This document shows positions 29,588 through 38,818 of a stretch of DNA of 64,000 bases, piece after piece. Made by a program: the position numbers and the translations under genes. This DNA is from Pseudanabaena sp. FACHB-2040 (lineage in GTDB: Bacteria; Cyanobacteriota; Cyanobacteriia; Phormidesmidales; Phormidesmidaceae). The notes under the pieces are model-generated. The model saw nothing but the letters and a program-made list of their open reading frames with translations. It made no database searches and was not told where the DNA came from. How positions within the stretch are numbered: position 1 is the stretch's first letter; every line of letters starts with the position of its first letter. The DNA lies in NCBI RefSeq assembly GCF_014696715.1, contig NZ_JACJQO010000001.1:248001-312000 (forward strand). The letters are read 5' to 3'.

Positions 29588-30934
29588 TTGTCCGGCAGCA
29601 TCCCCATCTTTCTCGTTGACGAAGCTCAGCTCAAAAATCAGCATTCTGAGAGCCAAGCTTGGTTAACAGCCTCTGGGTTTAAAGGTGAACCCAGCACGTT
29701 TAGCCTGGTTCCCGACGGGCAGGGAGGGCTCGGCAAGGTTCTAGTCGGTAAGCCAAAGACCGTGGATACCTGGGTTCTCGGCAACCTGCCCCAACTGCTG
29801 CCGCCGCAGGACTATCACCTGGCCGATAGCTGGTCTGACTCTGAAGCCACCCAGCTTTATCTAGGCTGGCAGCTAGGACAATATCGCTTTGCCCAGTACA
29901 AGCACGCCCCAAAAAAGCCGGTGGCCCAGCTGATACCCCCCAAAAACGCCGACCACCTATACGTCACTGCTGCGACAGAGGGGACTTTTTTAGCGCGAGA
30001 TCTAATCAACACGCCAGCCAACGACATGGGCCCGGCTCATTTAGAAGCCCGCACCCTAGACATTGCTGGCTGCTTTGGAGCAGATTTCCAGGTGATTACC
30101 GGAGAAGATCTGCTGTCGCAGAACTATCCCCTAATTCATGCCGTGGGCCGGGCTGACGACCAAGCCCCCCGGCTGATTGACTTTCGCTGGGGCGATCTAG
30201 ATGCTCCGAAAGTAACCCTGGTGGGCAAAGGCGTTTGCTTTGATAGCGGCGGTTTAGACATCAAAAACGCCAGCGGCATGCAGTACATGAAAAAGGACAT
30301 GGGCGGAGCCGCTCAAGTACTGGGACTGGCGCTGATGATCATGAAGCTACAGCTGCCGATCCGCTTACGGGTGCTGATCCCAGCGGTTTCTAACAGCATC
30401 TCCTCCAACTCGATGCGGCCCTTGGATGTGCTGCCTTCTCGCCGAGGCATTACGGTGGAGGTCGGCAATACTGATGCTGAGGGCAGGCTGGTGCTGGCCG
30501 ATGCGCTTTGGGAAGCCGTGAGTGAGGAGCCAGAACTGCTGATTGACTGCGCTACCCTCACCGGGGCTGCTCGGGTTGCCCTAGGAACCGAACTCCCCGC
30601 TGTTTTTTCAAACCATGCGGAGACCGCCAACGCCCTGCTAGAAGCAGGTCAGGCAGTGGACGATCTGCTCTGGCAACTGCCGCTACACCAGGCCTACCGC
30701 CCTATGCTCGACAGCAAAGTTGCCGATATTTCCAATATCTCCAGCGCCTCCTACGGCGGCTCAATTACAGCAGCCCTGTTTCTACAAGAGTTCGTAAAAC
30801 CCACTATTCCCTGGATTCACATCGACGTGATGGCCTGGAACTTGCGATCGCTCCCCGGCAGACCCGAAGGCGGCGAGGCAATGAGCATGCGGGCGCTGTT
30901 TGAGCTGATCCGGCAGCGGTTTGGGAAGAAGTGA
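29588..30934 (+). CDS. M17-family leucyl aminopeptidase
   Basis: About 448 residues. Two-metal aminopeptidase that removes N-terminal residues from peptides. The catalytic core shows VGKGVCFDSGGLDIK, MKKDMGGAAQVLG and the family signature NTDAEGRLVLADAL, with Lys and Arg of the active site in those motifs. The N-terminal domain is short, as in PepB-like members. TTG at 29588 is preferred because GGAG (29576-29579) lies eight bases before it; an in-frame ATG at 29501 adds 29 residues but has no ribosome site. It closes with a DVMAWNLRSLPGRPEGGEA segment that is typical. The gene ends in a converging, repeat-rich gap. Confidence 0.92.
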   Translation: MSGSIPIFLVDEAQLKNQHSESQAWLTASGFKGEPSTFSLVPDGQGGLGKVLVGKPKTVDTWVLGNLPQLLPPQDYHLADSWSDSEATQLYLGWQLGQYRFAQYKHAPKKPVAQLIPPKNADHLYVTAATEGTFLARDLINTPANDMGPAHLEARTLDIAGCFGADFQVITGEDLLSQNYPLIHAVGRADDQAPRLIDFRWGDLDAPKVTLVGKGVCFDSGGLDIKNASGMQYMKKDMGGAAQVLGLALMIMKLQLPIRLRVLIPAVSNSISSNSMRPLDVLPSRRGITVEVGNTDAEGRLVLADALWEAVSEEPELLIDCATLTGAARVALGTELPAVFSNHAETANALLEAGQAVDDLLWQLPLHQAYRPMLDSKVADISNISSASYGGSITAALFLQEFVKPTIPWIHIDVMAWNLRSLPGRPEGGEAMSMRALFELIRQRFGKK

Positions 30935-30952
30935 GGGGAGGGAGAGGGTAGA

Positions 30953-31081
30953 AGGTGAAGGGTGAAGGGTAAATGGGTAGAGAGCTGAATTGCTGAGCTT
31001 TGAGTTCAGTGGGTCTAGCCTTATTTTGACCCTCAAAACCTTCACTTCAGCCCCCTCCTGCGATCTATCCACCCTTCACCT
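30953..31081. repeat. 12-base inverted repeat in GGGTGAA-type sequence
   Basis: AGGTGAAGGGTG (30953-30964) has its exact complement at 31070-31081, enclosing the gap between two converging genes. The left arm is part of a short GGTGAA/GGGTGAA tandem run like that at 47659-47690. It may act as a long stem that separates the two transcripts. Confidence 0.5.
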
Positions 31082-31085
31082 CTTC

Positions 31086-31307
31086 CTAAAACTCCAGCTG
31101 CTCTCGGTAAAGAGACTTGACTAAACTGTCGAGCTTTTCATCGGGGCAGCACTCGATCAGCACATCAAAGGCGTCTAACAGCTTGGCGGCGTGCTCTCCT
31201 AGCACAGGGCTAAGCCCCCAAACATCGTCAACCCATTCGCGGGGCTGGGTTTCGTCGAAGATCATTCTCTCAAGCAGCTGTTTAGCTTCGTCTTTAGATA
31301 CGCTCAT
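31086..31307 (-). CDS. Conserved hypothetical protein, 73 residues
   Basis: Begins at the ATG at 31307 (MSVSKDEAKQLLERMIFDE) and is acidic, helical and cytosolic, with the segments PREWVDDVWGLSPVLGEHAA and CCPDEKLDSLVKSLYREQ. I do not recognise a family. A longer frame starting at 31364 would add an unlikely 19 residues that overlap a GTAGAGACG repeat at 31322. No strong Shine-Dalgarno is visible. Coding character is good but the function is unknown. Confidence 0.62.
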   Translation of the reverse strand: MSVSKDEAKQLLERMIFDETQPREWVDDVWGLSPVLGEHAAKLLDAFDVLIECCPDEKLDSLVKSLYREQLEF

Positions 31308-31435
31308 GGTGTTTATGAAAGTAGAGACGCGGTTCAATAGCCTACCCTGCCGGAAGCAAGCCATGGGCGTGGCTTCGCTGGGACTGCGCTAACGCGTTTT
31401 GTTACACAGGACATCCACACTGTAACAGGCGCTGA

Positions 31436-33208
31436 TTAGGGAAATTTTGCCAGGGTGTTGAGCAGGGTTTGACGGAAGGGGGCATCGGTCTTGCGATCGC
31501 ACCTCACCTCTAGCACCCGCACTCCGGCCTGGGGCAAGCTCCCTAACCGCTGAGAAAAGGTTTGCCAATCATCCACCCGTTCGTAATCAGCGCTGTAAGC
31601 AGCGCAGAGCTTTGCCACATTAACGGTTTGGGGCGTAGCAAAGAAGTCTTCGAAAGGCGGATCAAACTTAGAAATTGGCAGCATTTCAAAGATACCGCCA
31701 CCGCTGTTGTTAATCAGCACGATGGTCAGGTGTCCTCGCAGACGGGGACAGGAGAGAAAGCCATTGGTGTCGTGCAGGAGGGCCAGATCGCCGGTCAACA
31801 GTACCGTAGGCTGATTGCCGTGGGCAATTCCCAGAGCCGTGGACAGAGTGCCATCAATGCCGTTTGCGCCTCGGTTGAAGTAGGGCTGAATCCCCCGGTC
31901 GTTGAGGCTCCAGAACCACTCTATGTCCCGCACCGGCATACTGTTGGCAATAACCAGAGGCGTCTCTGCTGGCAGCGTGCGGGGCAGCAGCCAAGCAACC
32001 TTGCTCTCGACTAAATCTGTCGTTTTCTCAAAGGTCTGGTCTAAGCGCTGTCGCACTTTGAAGTCCAGTTCTAGCCAGGTCTTGAGGTAGTTCCCATCGG
32101 TTGCTGCTTCGATAGACTCTGGCAGCTCAATCAGGCTAGCAAGCGGCACCGTTTTGCCATGGAGCGGGTCGAGGTTGCGATACCCATCGTCCACTACCCA
32201 ACGCAGCGGATCGACCTGCTCTAGCCACTGCCGTAGGGTTTTGCTGGTGGGCAGCGGGCCGATCTGAATCACCTGATCGGGCACTAGCTGGGCCGCCAAA
32301 TCAGGCTGTCGCAAAATCGCGTCGTAGGTTGTAATTAAGTGCGGGTTGAAAGCGGCATGGTTACGCAGAGGGGAAAGTCCTTCTGCTAGGACGGGCCACT
32401 GGAGGTGATAGGAGAGGTTTGCGATCGCATCACAATAAGCCTCTGCGTCTAGGGGCTGGGCGGGCCCGGCGATGATGAGCCCTTGGGAGGAAAGGGAAGG
32501 AGATGGGGGGATGGGGGGATGGAGGGTATTTCTTTCGTCTGTAGGGGGGGACTCACTAGGTACAGTGCCTTGTCCCGTTCTAGGTAGAGGAAAAAACTGT
32601 ACTCCGGTAAAAAATGAATCGTCTACCCATTCCTTAATCGCTGCTGTCGAACCGTCTTCTAAGGGAGCCAGCGGATCGCGAAACGGGCAGTTCAGGTGGA
32701 CTGGCCCCGCCACGGGCAGTAGCGTCTGTCGCCACGCCTGCACCAGGGTTTGCCGCAGATACCGCAGCAAACCCAAATCCGCAGCCGGAATTGCCAATTC
32801 GGCATACCCGTTTGAAAAATTACCGAACAGCTTTTGCTGGTCAATCGTTTGCCCCGAGGCGCAGTCGCGCAGCTCCGGTGGTCGATCTGCCGTCAACAGC
32901 AGGAGCGGTACTCGGCTCTCTCTAGCTTCGATTACCGCCGGATAGTAGTTTGCCCCTGCCGTGCCCGACGTACAGACCAGGACTACCGGCTTGCCCGTAC
33001 GCTTAGCCACCCCCAGCCCAAAGAACGCCGCCGATCGCTCATCCAACACCGGCACCGCCTCAACGCCAGGATGCAGCGCCAGCGCCACCGTCAGCGGCGT
33101 GGACCGCGACCCCGGCGAAACCACCGCCGTCTCCAAACCCAGCCGCACCAGAGTTTCTACCAAGACAGAAGCCCAGAGCGTATTGGTGTTGCAAAAATCA
33201 AGCTTCAT
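31436..33208 (-). CDS. menD: SEPHCHC synthase (MenD), phylloquinone biosynthesis
   Basis: Adds 2-oxoglutarate to isochorismate with ThDP, the second dedicated step toward phylloquinone (photosystem I) or menaquinone. The N-terminal ThDP-enzyme pattern is VSPGSRSTPLTVAL, then LDERSAAFFGLG and TSGTAGANYYPAVIEA; the C-terminal ThDP site is GDLALLHDTNGFL followed by LINNSGGGIFEMLP. Length 590 is normal. Around residue 215-245 a Pro/Ser-rich linker (NTLHPPIPPSPSLSSQ) is encoded by the same purine-rich low-complexity DNA seen between genes here; it is in frame. It lies 197 bases downstream of menF on the same strand, consistent with one operon. Confidence 0.95.
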   Translation of the reverse strand: MKLDFCNTNTLWASVLVETLVRLGLETAVVSPGSRSTPLTVALALHPGVEAVPVLDERSAAFFGLGVAKRTGKPVVLVCTSGTAGANYYPAVIEARESRVPLLLLTADRPPELRDCASGQTIDQQKLFGNFSNGYAELAIPAADLGLLRYLRQTLVQAWRQTLLPVAGPVHLNCPFRDPLAPLEDGSTAAIKEWVDDSFFTGVQFFPLPRTGQGTVPSESPPTDERNTLHPPIPPSPSLSSQGLIIAGPAQPLDAEAYCDAIANLSYHLQWPVLAEGLSPLRNHAAFNPHLITTYDAILRQPDLAAQLVPDQVIQIGPLPTSKTLRQWLEQVDPLRWVVDDGYRNLDPLHGKTVPLASLIELPESIEAATDGNYLKTWLELDFKVRQRLDQTFEKTTDLVESKVAWLLPRTLPAETPLVIANSMPVRDIEWFWSLNDRGIQPYFNRGANGIDGTLSTALGIAHGNQPTVLLTGDLALLHDTNGFLSCPRLRGHLTIVLINNSGGGIFEMLPISKFDPPFEDFFATPQTVNVAKLCAAYSADYERVDDWQTFSQRLGSLPQAGVRVLEVRCDRKTDAPFRQTLLNTLAKFP

Positions 33209-33354
33209 TTCAAATCGCCACTACAGTGGGCGCAAACTCCTACGCCCTACCAGAGCAACGCCCATCAAAAAACGTTCTAACTAGATCCTAACGGTTTGAG
33301 CCAGCCACCAGCCCAAACCCAAAATTCCAATAGATCCACCTACAAAAACACACT

Positions 33355-33412
33355 CCTACCAATCCCCCCACCCTTCCACCTTTCCACCCTCCTACCCTTC
33401 CACCCTCACCCC
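33355..33412. repeat. Pyrimidine-rich short repeats
   Basis: The words CCCTTCCACC and TTTCCACCCT recur in the plus strand of the menF-menD gap and reach the menF stop. Similar purine or pyrimidine tracts occur at 9183-9240, 30935-30990, 36715-36760 and 47659-47700. They look like slippage-prone short tandem repeats. Confidence 0.55.
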
Positions 33413-34827
33413 AACGCCTCCCCCAACGCCCGCAGCTTCAGCTGAATTTCCGCCAGCTCGCGCTCTGGGTCAGAACCCACCACAATGCCTGCCCCCGCAT
33501 ACAGCCGGGCTCGGTTTTCCTGAATCAGGGCGGAGCGAATGCCAACAATAAATTCGCTGTTGCCTCGGTCATCTACCCAGCCCAAAGGAGCCGCATACAG
33601 GGAGCGGTCAAAGGCTTCGTGATGCCAAATTTCTTGACAGGCGGCTTCAGTAGGAACTCCAGCGACAGCAGGCGTGGGGTGGAGGGCTTCGACTAGTCGC
33701 AGAGGGCTAGCGTGGGTGGGCAGCATGGCCCGGATGGGCGTATGCAGGTGCTGAATGTTGGCTAGCCGCAGCAGTTCGGGAACTGCCCGATAGCTGGGGC
33801 GCAGGCCTAAAGACAGGAGTTGATGGGTAAGAAACTCGACCACAAACTGGTGCTCGTCTCGCTCTTTAGGGTTAGCCAGCAGGTTTTCTGCTAGCACCCG
33901 GTCTTCAACCTCAGTACGACCGCGAGGGGCAGATCCGGCCAGCGCATCGGTAATCAGCGTGTGGTGGCGAGTGCTGAGCAGTCGCTCTGGGCTGGCCCCG
34001 ATAAAGGTTGCGCCCCGACCGTTGCTGACGGAGAAGGTATGGCAGTCGGGATGATTTTGCCGCAGTCGATGCAGGGAATGGCTCAGGTGAAAGGCATGGG
34101 GCGCAGCAATATCAACTGCGTGGGCCAACACAATTTTGCTCAGGCGGTTTTGGGCAATTTGGGTCAGGGCATGGCTGACAGCTTGCTTAAAAGCGACCGT
34201 ACCAGTTTGCAGAATTGGGCCTGGTGCCGCTGCGTTGCGATACCCGTAGCTGCTGCTGCTGTTTGCTAATTGCTCAAGCTGGTCAATCTGCCGCAGTACG
34301 CGCTGGGTCAACTCGTCTAGCAGGGCGTCGGGCGTGATCAGTAGATTCGCAGTCAGTTGGCAGGTCTGGTGGTGACGGGTTACCTGCCAACTGGGCAAAA
34401 ATACGCTCGCAGCCGGGAAAGGAGGCTCTGCACTGTGGTGTTGGGGAAAGAAGGTGAAATTGCAAAAAAAACGAGGACTCGGTGGAGCGGTCGTTTGAAA
34501 CTTTTGTAGAACGGTTTGACGGGTCCAGGTTTCTACAAACTGCTGGGCTTGCCGAAACCTATTTTTGCCTTCAGAGGTATGGGCTAGGGTGGTGCCAAAG
34601 GCAACGGTTGCTCTTCGCTGTCCAGGATTTTCCAGGTAAAAGTGCCGCTCCTCAGAATCGGAGACCTGGGCCAGCACCGTCAGCGGATCTAGCAGGGGCA
34701 GGTCAAAACTTAGGCTAGCAATTTTGGGCTGGTTGTCTTGAATGGCAAGCTGGTAACAGTCTGTTAGAAAGGTATAAATCGCATTGCCGTAGAGCAGGCA
34801 GTCAGAGCGGTAGGGAACTACTGGCAT
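33406..34827 (-). CDS. menF: Isochorismate synthase (MenF type)
   Basis: Converts chorismate to isochorismate, the first step of phylloquinone synthesis. The protein (473 residues) has the chorismate-binding fold of the C-terminal half: KIVLAHAVDIAAP, FIGASPERLLSTR, DALAGSAPRGRTEVED, HQFVVEFLTH and AGIVVGSDPERELAEIQ. The catalytic Lys of isochorismate synthases fits the LSKIVLAHA strand. The N-terminal half is more variable, as usual. It reads into menD on the same strand. Anthranilate or aminodeoxychorismate synthases are alternatives, but the neighbour menD and the motif pattern support MenF. Confidence 0.93.
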   Translation of the reverse strand: MPVVPYRSDCLLYGNAIYTFLTDCYQLAIQDNQPKIASLSFDLPLLDPLTVLAQVSDSEERHFYLENPGQRRATVAFGTTLAHTSEGKNRFRQAQQFVETWTRQTVLQKFQTTAPPSPRFFCNFTFFPQHHSAEPPFPAASVFLPSWQVTRHHQTCQLTANLLITPDALLDELTQRVLRQIDQLEQLANSSSSYGYRNAAAPGPILQTGTVAFKQAVSHALTQIAQNRLSKIVLAHAVDIAAPHAFHLSHSLHRLRQNHPDCHTFSVSNGRGATFIGASPERLLSTRHHTLITDALAGSAPRGRTEVEDRVLAENLLANPKERDEHQFVVEFLTHQLLSLGLRPSYRAVPELLRLANIQHLHTPIRAMLPTHASPLRLVEALHPTPAVAGVPTEAACQEIWHHEAFDRSLYAAPLGWVDDRGNSEFIVGIRSALIQENRARLYAGAGIVVGSDPERELAEIQLKLRALGEALG

Positions 34828-34981
34828 GGAGAAGGGATCACTAAAGCGTTTTAAAATCCATGTCTCAAAGCGTAGCTGAGAATTGCCCCATGCCTTGAGC
34901 TGTGGGCATTCAGCAGATATTTCCTACTGGTAACACATTCGGTTCCAGCCACGCTAGCTGAGCCACTGGAGTTCACGCAGC

Positions 34982-36700
34982 TTAATAGTGGGTGCCGGTT
35001 TTGCGATGGTGGACAGCGGTTTTGGCGTCGTTGTCAAGTACTTTTCCGGTATCAACCACGGCATAGATGACCCAGTGATCGCCAGCCTCCATACGCTTGT
35101 CTACCCGGCACTCAAGGTATGCGATCGCATCTTTCAAGATCGGCGAGCCATTAGCAGCCTCCTTAGTCTCGATCCCTTCAAAGCGATCTTCCGTCGGTCC
35201 AAAGGGTTTGAGAAAATGCCGCATCAGCCCCAAATGCTTGCCTTCACCCAAAACATTCAGCACGAAGGGGCTGCCGGAGTACAGCAAAGCCTCAATCGCT
35301 CGCTCCTTCGCCACTGCCACCGTAAAGCCCGGCGGCGCAAAGGTGGCCTGAGACACCCACGAGGCCAGCATGGCGCTAGAAACGTCTCCCTGTTTGGCTG
35401 TGAAAATACAGAGCGAGCCAATAATGCGCCCTACTGCCTGCTCTACCGAAGTTGCCGGGGTACGCGGTGCTTTGGCCCGTCTAGCTTTTTTGAGGGACTG
35501 AGCAAAGTCTGTTCCTACTTCCTCGCAGTACTTGAGGGTGACATCAGTCGGCTTAAACTTCACTCGGATCGGGTCAAACGCCAGAGAGTAACCACCATTT
35601 TTAAGCTTGCCCTCCAGCAGATCAATGGCCTCGCCGCTCCAGCCAAAGGAGCCAAAGACCCCAGCAGGCTGCGTTTTAGAAGCAGAAGACAAAACAATTC
35701 CCAGCGCCGTTTGAATTTGAGTCGGTGCGTGGCCGCCCAGCGTCGGAGAGCCAATCAAAAAGCCCGATGACTTCTCTACCGCCGCCTTAATTTCCTCCGG
35801 CTCAGCCTGTTCCGCATTGAGCGCTTCTACGGCCACTCCCGACTTGGTAATGCCTCGAGCTAGGGCCTGGGCAATGGTCGCCGTATTGCCGTAGGCCGAA
35901 GCGTAGATCAGCGCTACTGACTGCTCCTGGCTTTTCTGAGTCTCGCTCCAGTGGCGATATCCCTGAAACAGCTCCTTTGCCCCGTACAAAACGACAGGCC
36001 CGTGACCGGGAGCCAGCACCCGAAACTGAAAGGTCTCCAGCTTGTCTAAAGCAGCAATCACCTGCCGAATGCTGGGGGCCATCAAGCAGTCAAAGTAGTA
36101 GCGGCGATCTTCGAGTAGATCGTCCCAACCGAGGTCATAAACCTGCTCACTGGCTAGGTGCGCACCAAAGAACTTGTCAGTATAGAGCACCTCGGCGTAG
36201 GGGTCGTAGGTTGCCAGCCCCCCCGGCCAGCGCGGCGTCGGAATCGGAATAAACTGCAGCACATGACCCTGCCCCAGATCTAGCTCATCGTCGGCCCCCT
36301 TAATCACCCGCAGGTTGACCGACTGCCCCTCCAGCAAATCCTGCAGCGCTAAAGCCGCCGGATTAGAACACACCACCGTCAGGTTGGGATTTTTCTCCAG
36401 CAGCACCTTTAAGGTAGTGACCCGGTTGGGGTTGATGTGGCCCAAAATAAGGTAGTTAATCTCGTCTAGATCTACCTGCTGGGCCAGCGCTGCCAGAAAA
36501 ATGTCGGTAAACGATTCTCCGGGTGGGTCGATTAGGGCTGTCTGGTCAGCCTGAATTAGGTAAGTGTTGGCCGTCGTGCCCCGCTCCAGCGCATACTCAA
36601 TCTCAAACCGCAGCCGGTTCCAGCTGCGCGATCGCAAAATCGCCGTATCGGAAGCAATCTGCAGGATTTGAACATCCCTAGGCTGGTTGGTAGTTGTCAT
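34982..36700 (-). CDS. flv1: Flavodiiron protein Flv1
   Basis: Partner of Flv3 in light-dependent reduction of oxygen to water downstream of photosystem I. The protein has the cyanobacterial three-part build: metallo-beta-lactamase-like domain, flavodoxin domain (ALIYASAYGNTATIAQALA) and C-terminal flavin reductase domain. The diiron site lacks the canonical HxExDH: it reads GHINPNRVTTL, as in Flv1/Flv2-type subunits, while TDKFFGAHL and GHGP are kept. I prefer the ATG at 36700 (MTTTNQPRDVQILQIA), which fits the family; the longer start at 36757 adds 19 residues read from low-complexity DNA. It lies 140 bases downstream of flv3 on the same strand. Confidence 0.92.
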   Translation of the reverse strand: MTTTNQPRDVQILQIASDTAILRSRSWNRLRFEIEYALERGTTANTYLIQADQTALIDPPGESFTDIFLAALAQQVDLDEINYLILGHINPNRVTTLKVLLEKNPNLTVVCSNPAALALQDLLEGQSVNLRVIKGADDELDLGQGHVLQFIPIPTPRWPGGLATYDPYAEVLYTDKFFGAHLASEQVYDLGWDDLLEDRRYYFDCLMAPSIRQVIAALDKLETFQFRVLAPGHGPVVLYGAKELFQGYRHWSETQKSQEQSVALIYASAYGNTATIAQALARGITKSGVAVEALNAEQAEPEEIKAAVEKSSGFLIGSPTLGGHAPTQIQTALGIVLSSASKTQPAGVFGSFGWSGEAIDLLEGKLKNGGYSLAFDPIRVKFKPTDVTLKYCEEVGTDFAQSLKKARRAKAPRTPATSVEQAVGRIIGSLCIFTAKQGDVSSAMLASWVSQATFAPPGFTVAVAKERAIEALLYSGSPFVLNVLGEGKHLGLMRHFLKPFGPTEDRFEGIETKEAANGSPILKDAIAYLECRVDKRMEAGDHWVIYAVVDTGKVLDNDAKTAVHHRKTGTHY

Positions 36701-36840
36701 GGTGGATGAGGGGTGGCGGAGTGGGCGGGTAGCGGGGTGAGTGGGTGTGGGGTACAAGGTTTAGGGTTTAAGGGGGGATAGAGAGGGTTCTTCGCCTTGC
36801 TCCTGTACCCCCTTAAACTGTCTGTCTTCTGTTCTCTGCC

Positions 36841-38595
36841 TTAGTAATAGTTGCCGACTTTACGGTGATGAACTGCGGTAATGCCTTCTGGGTCAGACAC
36901 CTTGCCATCCTTCACAGTGCAGTAGACGACCCAGTGGTCGCTAACCTCCATACGGCTGACTACCTGGCACTCCAGGTAAGCTAGGGCATCGGCTAGCAGG
37001 GGCGAGCCGTTGGTTGCTGGGCGGGTGCGAACTCCGGCAAAGCGGTCGGCACCGGGGGGAAAGCGCTTGAGGAAATGCTTCATCAGGGGCAGGTGCTTGC
37101 CCTCTTCTAAGATATTCAGCACAAACTCGTCGCCTACCTGCATCAGAGACTCAATGGCGCGGTCTTTGGCCACAGCCACGGTAAAGCCAAGAGGCTGGAA
37201 GCTAGCCTGGTTGACCCAGGAGGCTAGCATAGCGCTGCTGGCCTCGCCTTTCTGGGCGGTAATGATGTAGAGTCCGCTGCTGATGCGACCCAGGGCTTTT
37301 TCCAGGTCAGCGTCGAGGGCTTTGAGCTTCTTCAGCTTGCCAGCCTGGGTGAGGGTCTGACCTAGGTCGGTGCCGGTTTCCTCACAGAGCTGGTAGGTAG
37401 CCTCGGTGGGAGTGTCTTTGATCCGCAAGGGGGCAAAAGCTGGTACGGGTGCAAGGTCTTCAAAGCGGGTTGCCAGCGTATCGATCGGCTCATCATCGCC
37501 GCCGTAGGACTCAAACAGGCCCACGGTCTGCTTGGCGTTAACAGCCGCCAGAATGGTGCCCAGGGTGGCTTGGGTCTCCTTGGAGCCGACGCCAGACGAG
37601 GGAGGCATGCCGATGGCAAGGCCGGTGGCGCGACCGACTAGCTCGTTCACCTCTTGGGGGTCGGCAGAGCGCATGTCCATCATCTCGACAGCTACGCCGG
37701 TTTTGGTGATGCCGCGAGCGATGGCCTGCGAAATGCGATCGCTATAGCCATAGTCCGACACGTAAAACACGGCAACCAGCGTCTCAGACTTGCTCTTTTC
37801 CTGGCTCCAGCGGCGATAGCGCTCGGTTAGCTCTTCGACGTTGTGGCGCAGCAGCGGGCCGTGGCCAGTGCCGATGGTGGTCACAGCAGGCAGCGCATCC
37901 ATCCGCTTCATAGCCGAGAGCACCGAGCGGGCGTTAGGAGCCATCAGGCACTCGTAGTAAAAGCGATAGTCGGGGGAAATTACCTCTAGATCTTCGTCGT
38001 AGGCCGCATCGCTACAGAAGTGCATGCCAAAGGCATCGCAGGTATAGAGCACCTGGGTCTGGTGATCGTAGGTAAAGATGGTGTCGGGCCAGTGCAGGTT
38101 AGGCGCGCTGACAAACTCCAGTAAGTGGCCGTTGCCCAAGTCAAGCGTGTCGCCGCTCTTGACCAAAATGCGCTCGAAGGGGCGATGGACGAGGTCTTCG
38201 AGAAATGCGATCGCAACCTTAGCCCCCACCACCGTTGCCTGAGGGGCTAGCGCCAACACATCTTTGACCAGGCCGCTATGATCCGGCTCGGTGTGGCTGA
38301 TCACGATGTAGTCAATCTGTGCCGGGTCAATCTGGCCCCGCAGCGCATCTAGATACAGCTGGCGAAACTTTTCGTGGGAGGTATCGACCAGAGCCACTTT
38401 CTCGCCACGAATCAGGTACGAGTTGTAGGTGGTGCCGTTTTGCAGGCCAAACTCAATGTCAAAGCGATCCCGGTCCCAATCTAGAGAGCGGATGGTGGTG
38501 GTATCTGCAGCAACGCCTGCCACCTGAATCGTGAGGCGTTTGGGTTGGGTACCAGGTGCGAACTGACCAGTCAGTGCTTGCGCTTTCGCGACCAT
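36841..38595 (-). CDS. flv3: Flavodiiron protein Flv3
   Basis: Works with Flv1 in oxygen photoreduction, protecting photosystem I under changing light. Here the canonical diiron ligands are intact: VISHTEPDHSGLVKD (HxExDH), CDAFGMHFC and IGTGHGPLL. The flavodoxin domain starts VAVFYVSDYGYSDRI and the flavin reductase domain follows with LYIITAQKGEASSAMLASWV. The start at 38595 (MVAKAQALTGQFAP) has AGGAGG about seven bases upstream; a longer frame from 38658 is less likely. Length 584 fits. The TIRSLDWDRDRFDIEFG segment follows the Flv3 rather than the Flv4 pattern as I remember it. Order flv3-flv1 on one strand suggests cotranscription. Confidence 0.93.
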   Translation of the reverse strand: MVAKAQALTGQFAPGTQPKRLTIQVAGVAADTTTIRSLDWDRDRFDIEFGLQNGTTYNSYLIRGEKVALVDTSHEKFRQLYLDALRGQIDPAQIDYIVISHTEPDHSGLVKDVLALAPQATVVGAKVAIAFLEDLVHRPFERILVKSGDTLDLGNGHLLEFVSAPNLHWPDTIFTYDHQTQVLYTCDAFGMHFCSDAAYDEDLEVISPDYRFYYECLMAPNARSVLSAMKRMDALPAVTTIGTGHGPLLRHNVEELTERYRRWSQEKSKSETLVAVFYVSDYGYSDRISQAIARGITKTGVAVEMMDMRSADPQEVNELVGRATGLAIGMPPSSGVGSKETQATLGTILAAVNAKQTVGLFESYGGDDEPIDTLATRFEDLAPVPAFAPLRIKDTPTEATYQLCEETGTDLGQTLTQAGKLKKLKALDADLEKALGRISSGLYIITAQKGEASSAMLASWVNQASFQPLGFTVAVAKDRAIESLMQVGDEFVLNILEEGKHLPLMKHFLKRFPPGADRFAGVRTRPATNGSPLLADALAYLECQVVSRMEVSDHWVVYCTVKDGKVSDPEGITAVHHRKVGNYY

Positions 38596-38818
38596 CGAAA
38601 ACCTCCTGCGGCTATAAATGCGGCTAGTGCAAGACCCTCTGAGGGCCAGCTTTAACAACGAAAATGTTTCTTATGTAGATATTCTTACTCAAAAACCATT
38701 AACCAAACGTAACAATTGCTTATCAGTGAGTTCACTTCTTCCCACCTGTCTGATAAGTCATCCTCCCAGTCGGGTAACTTTAGATATGCTGCCTCGGCAA
38801 CCTCTCTCTAGATCTATC

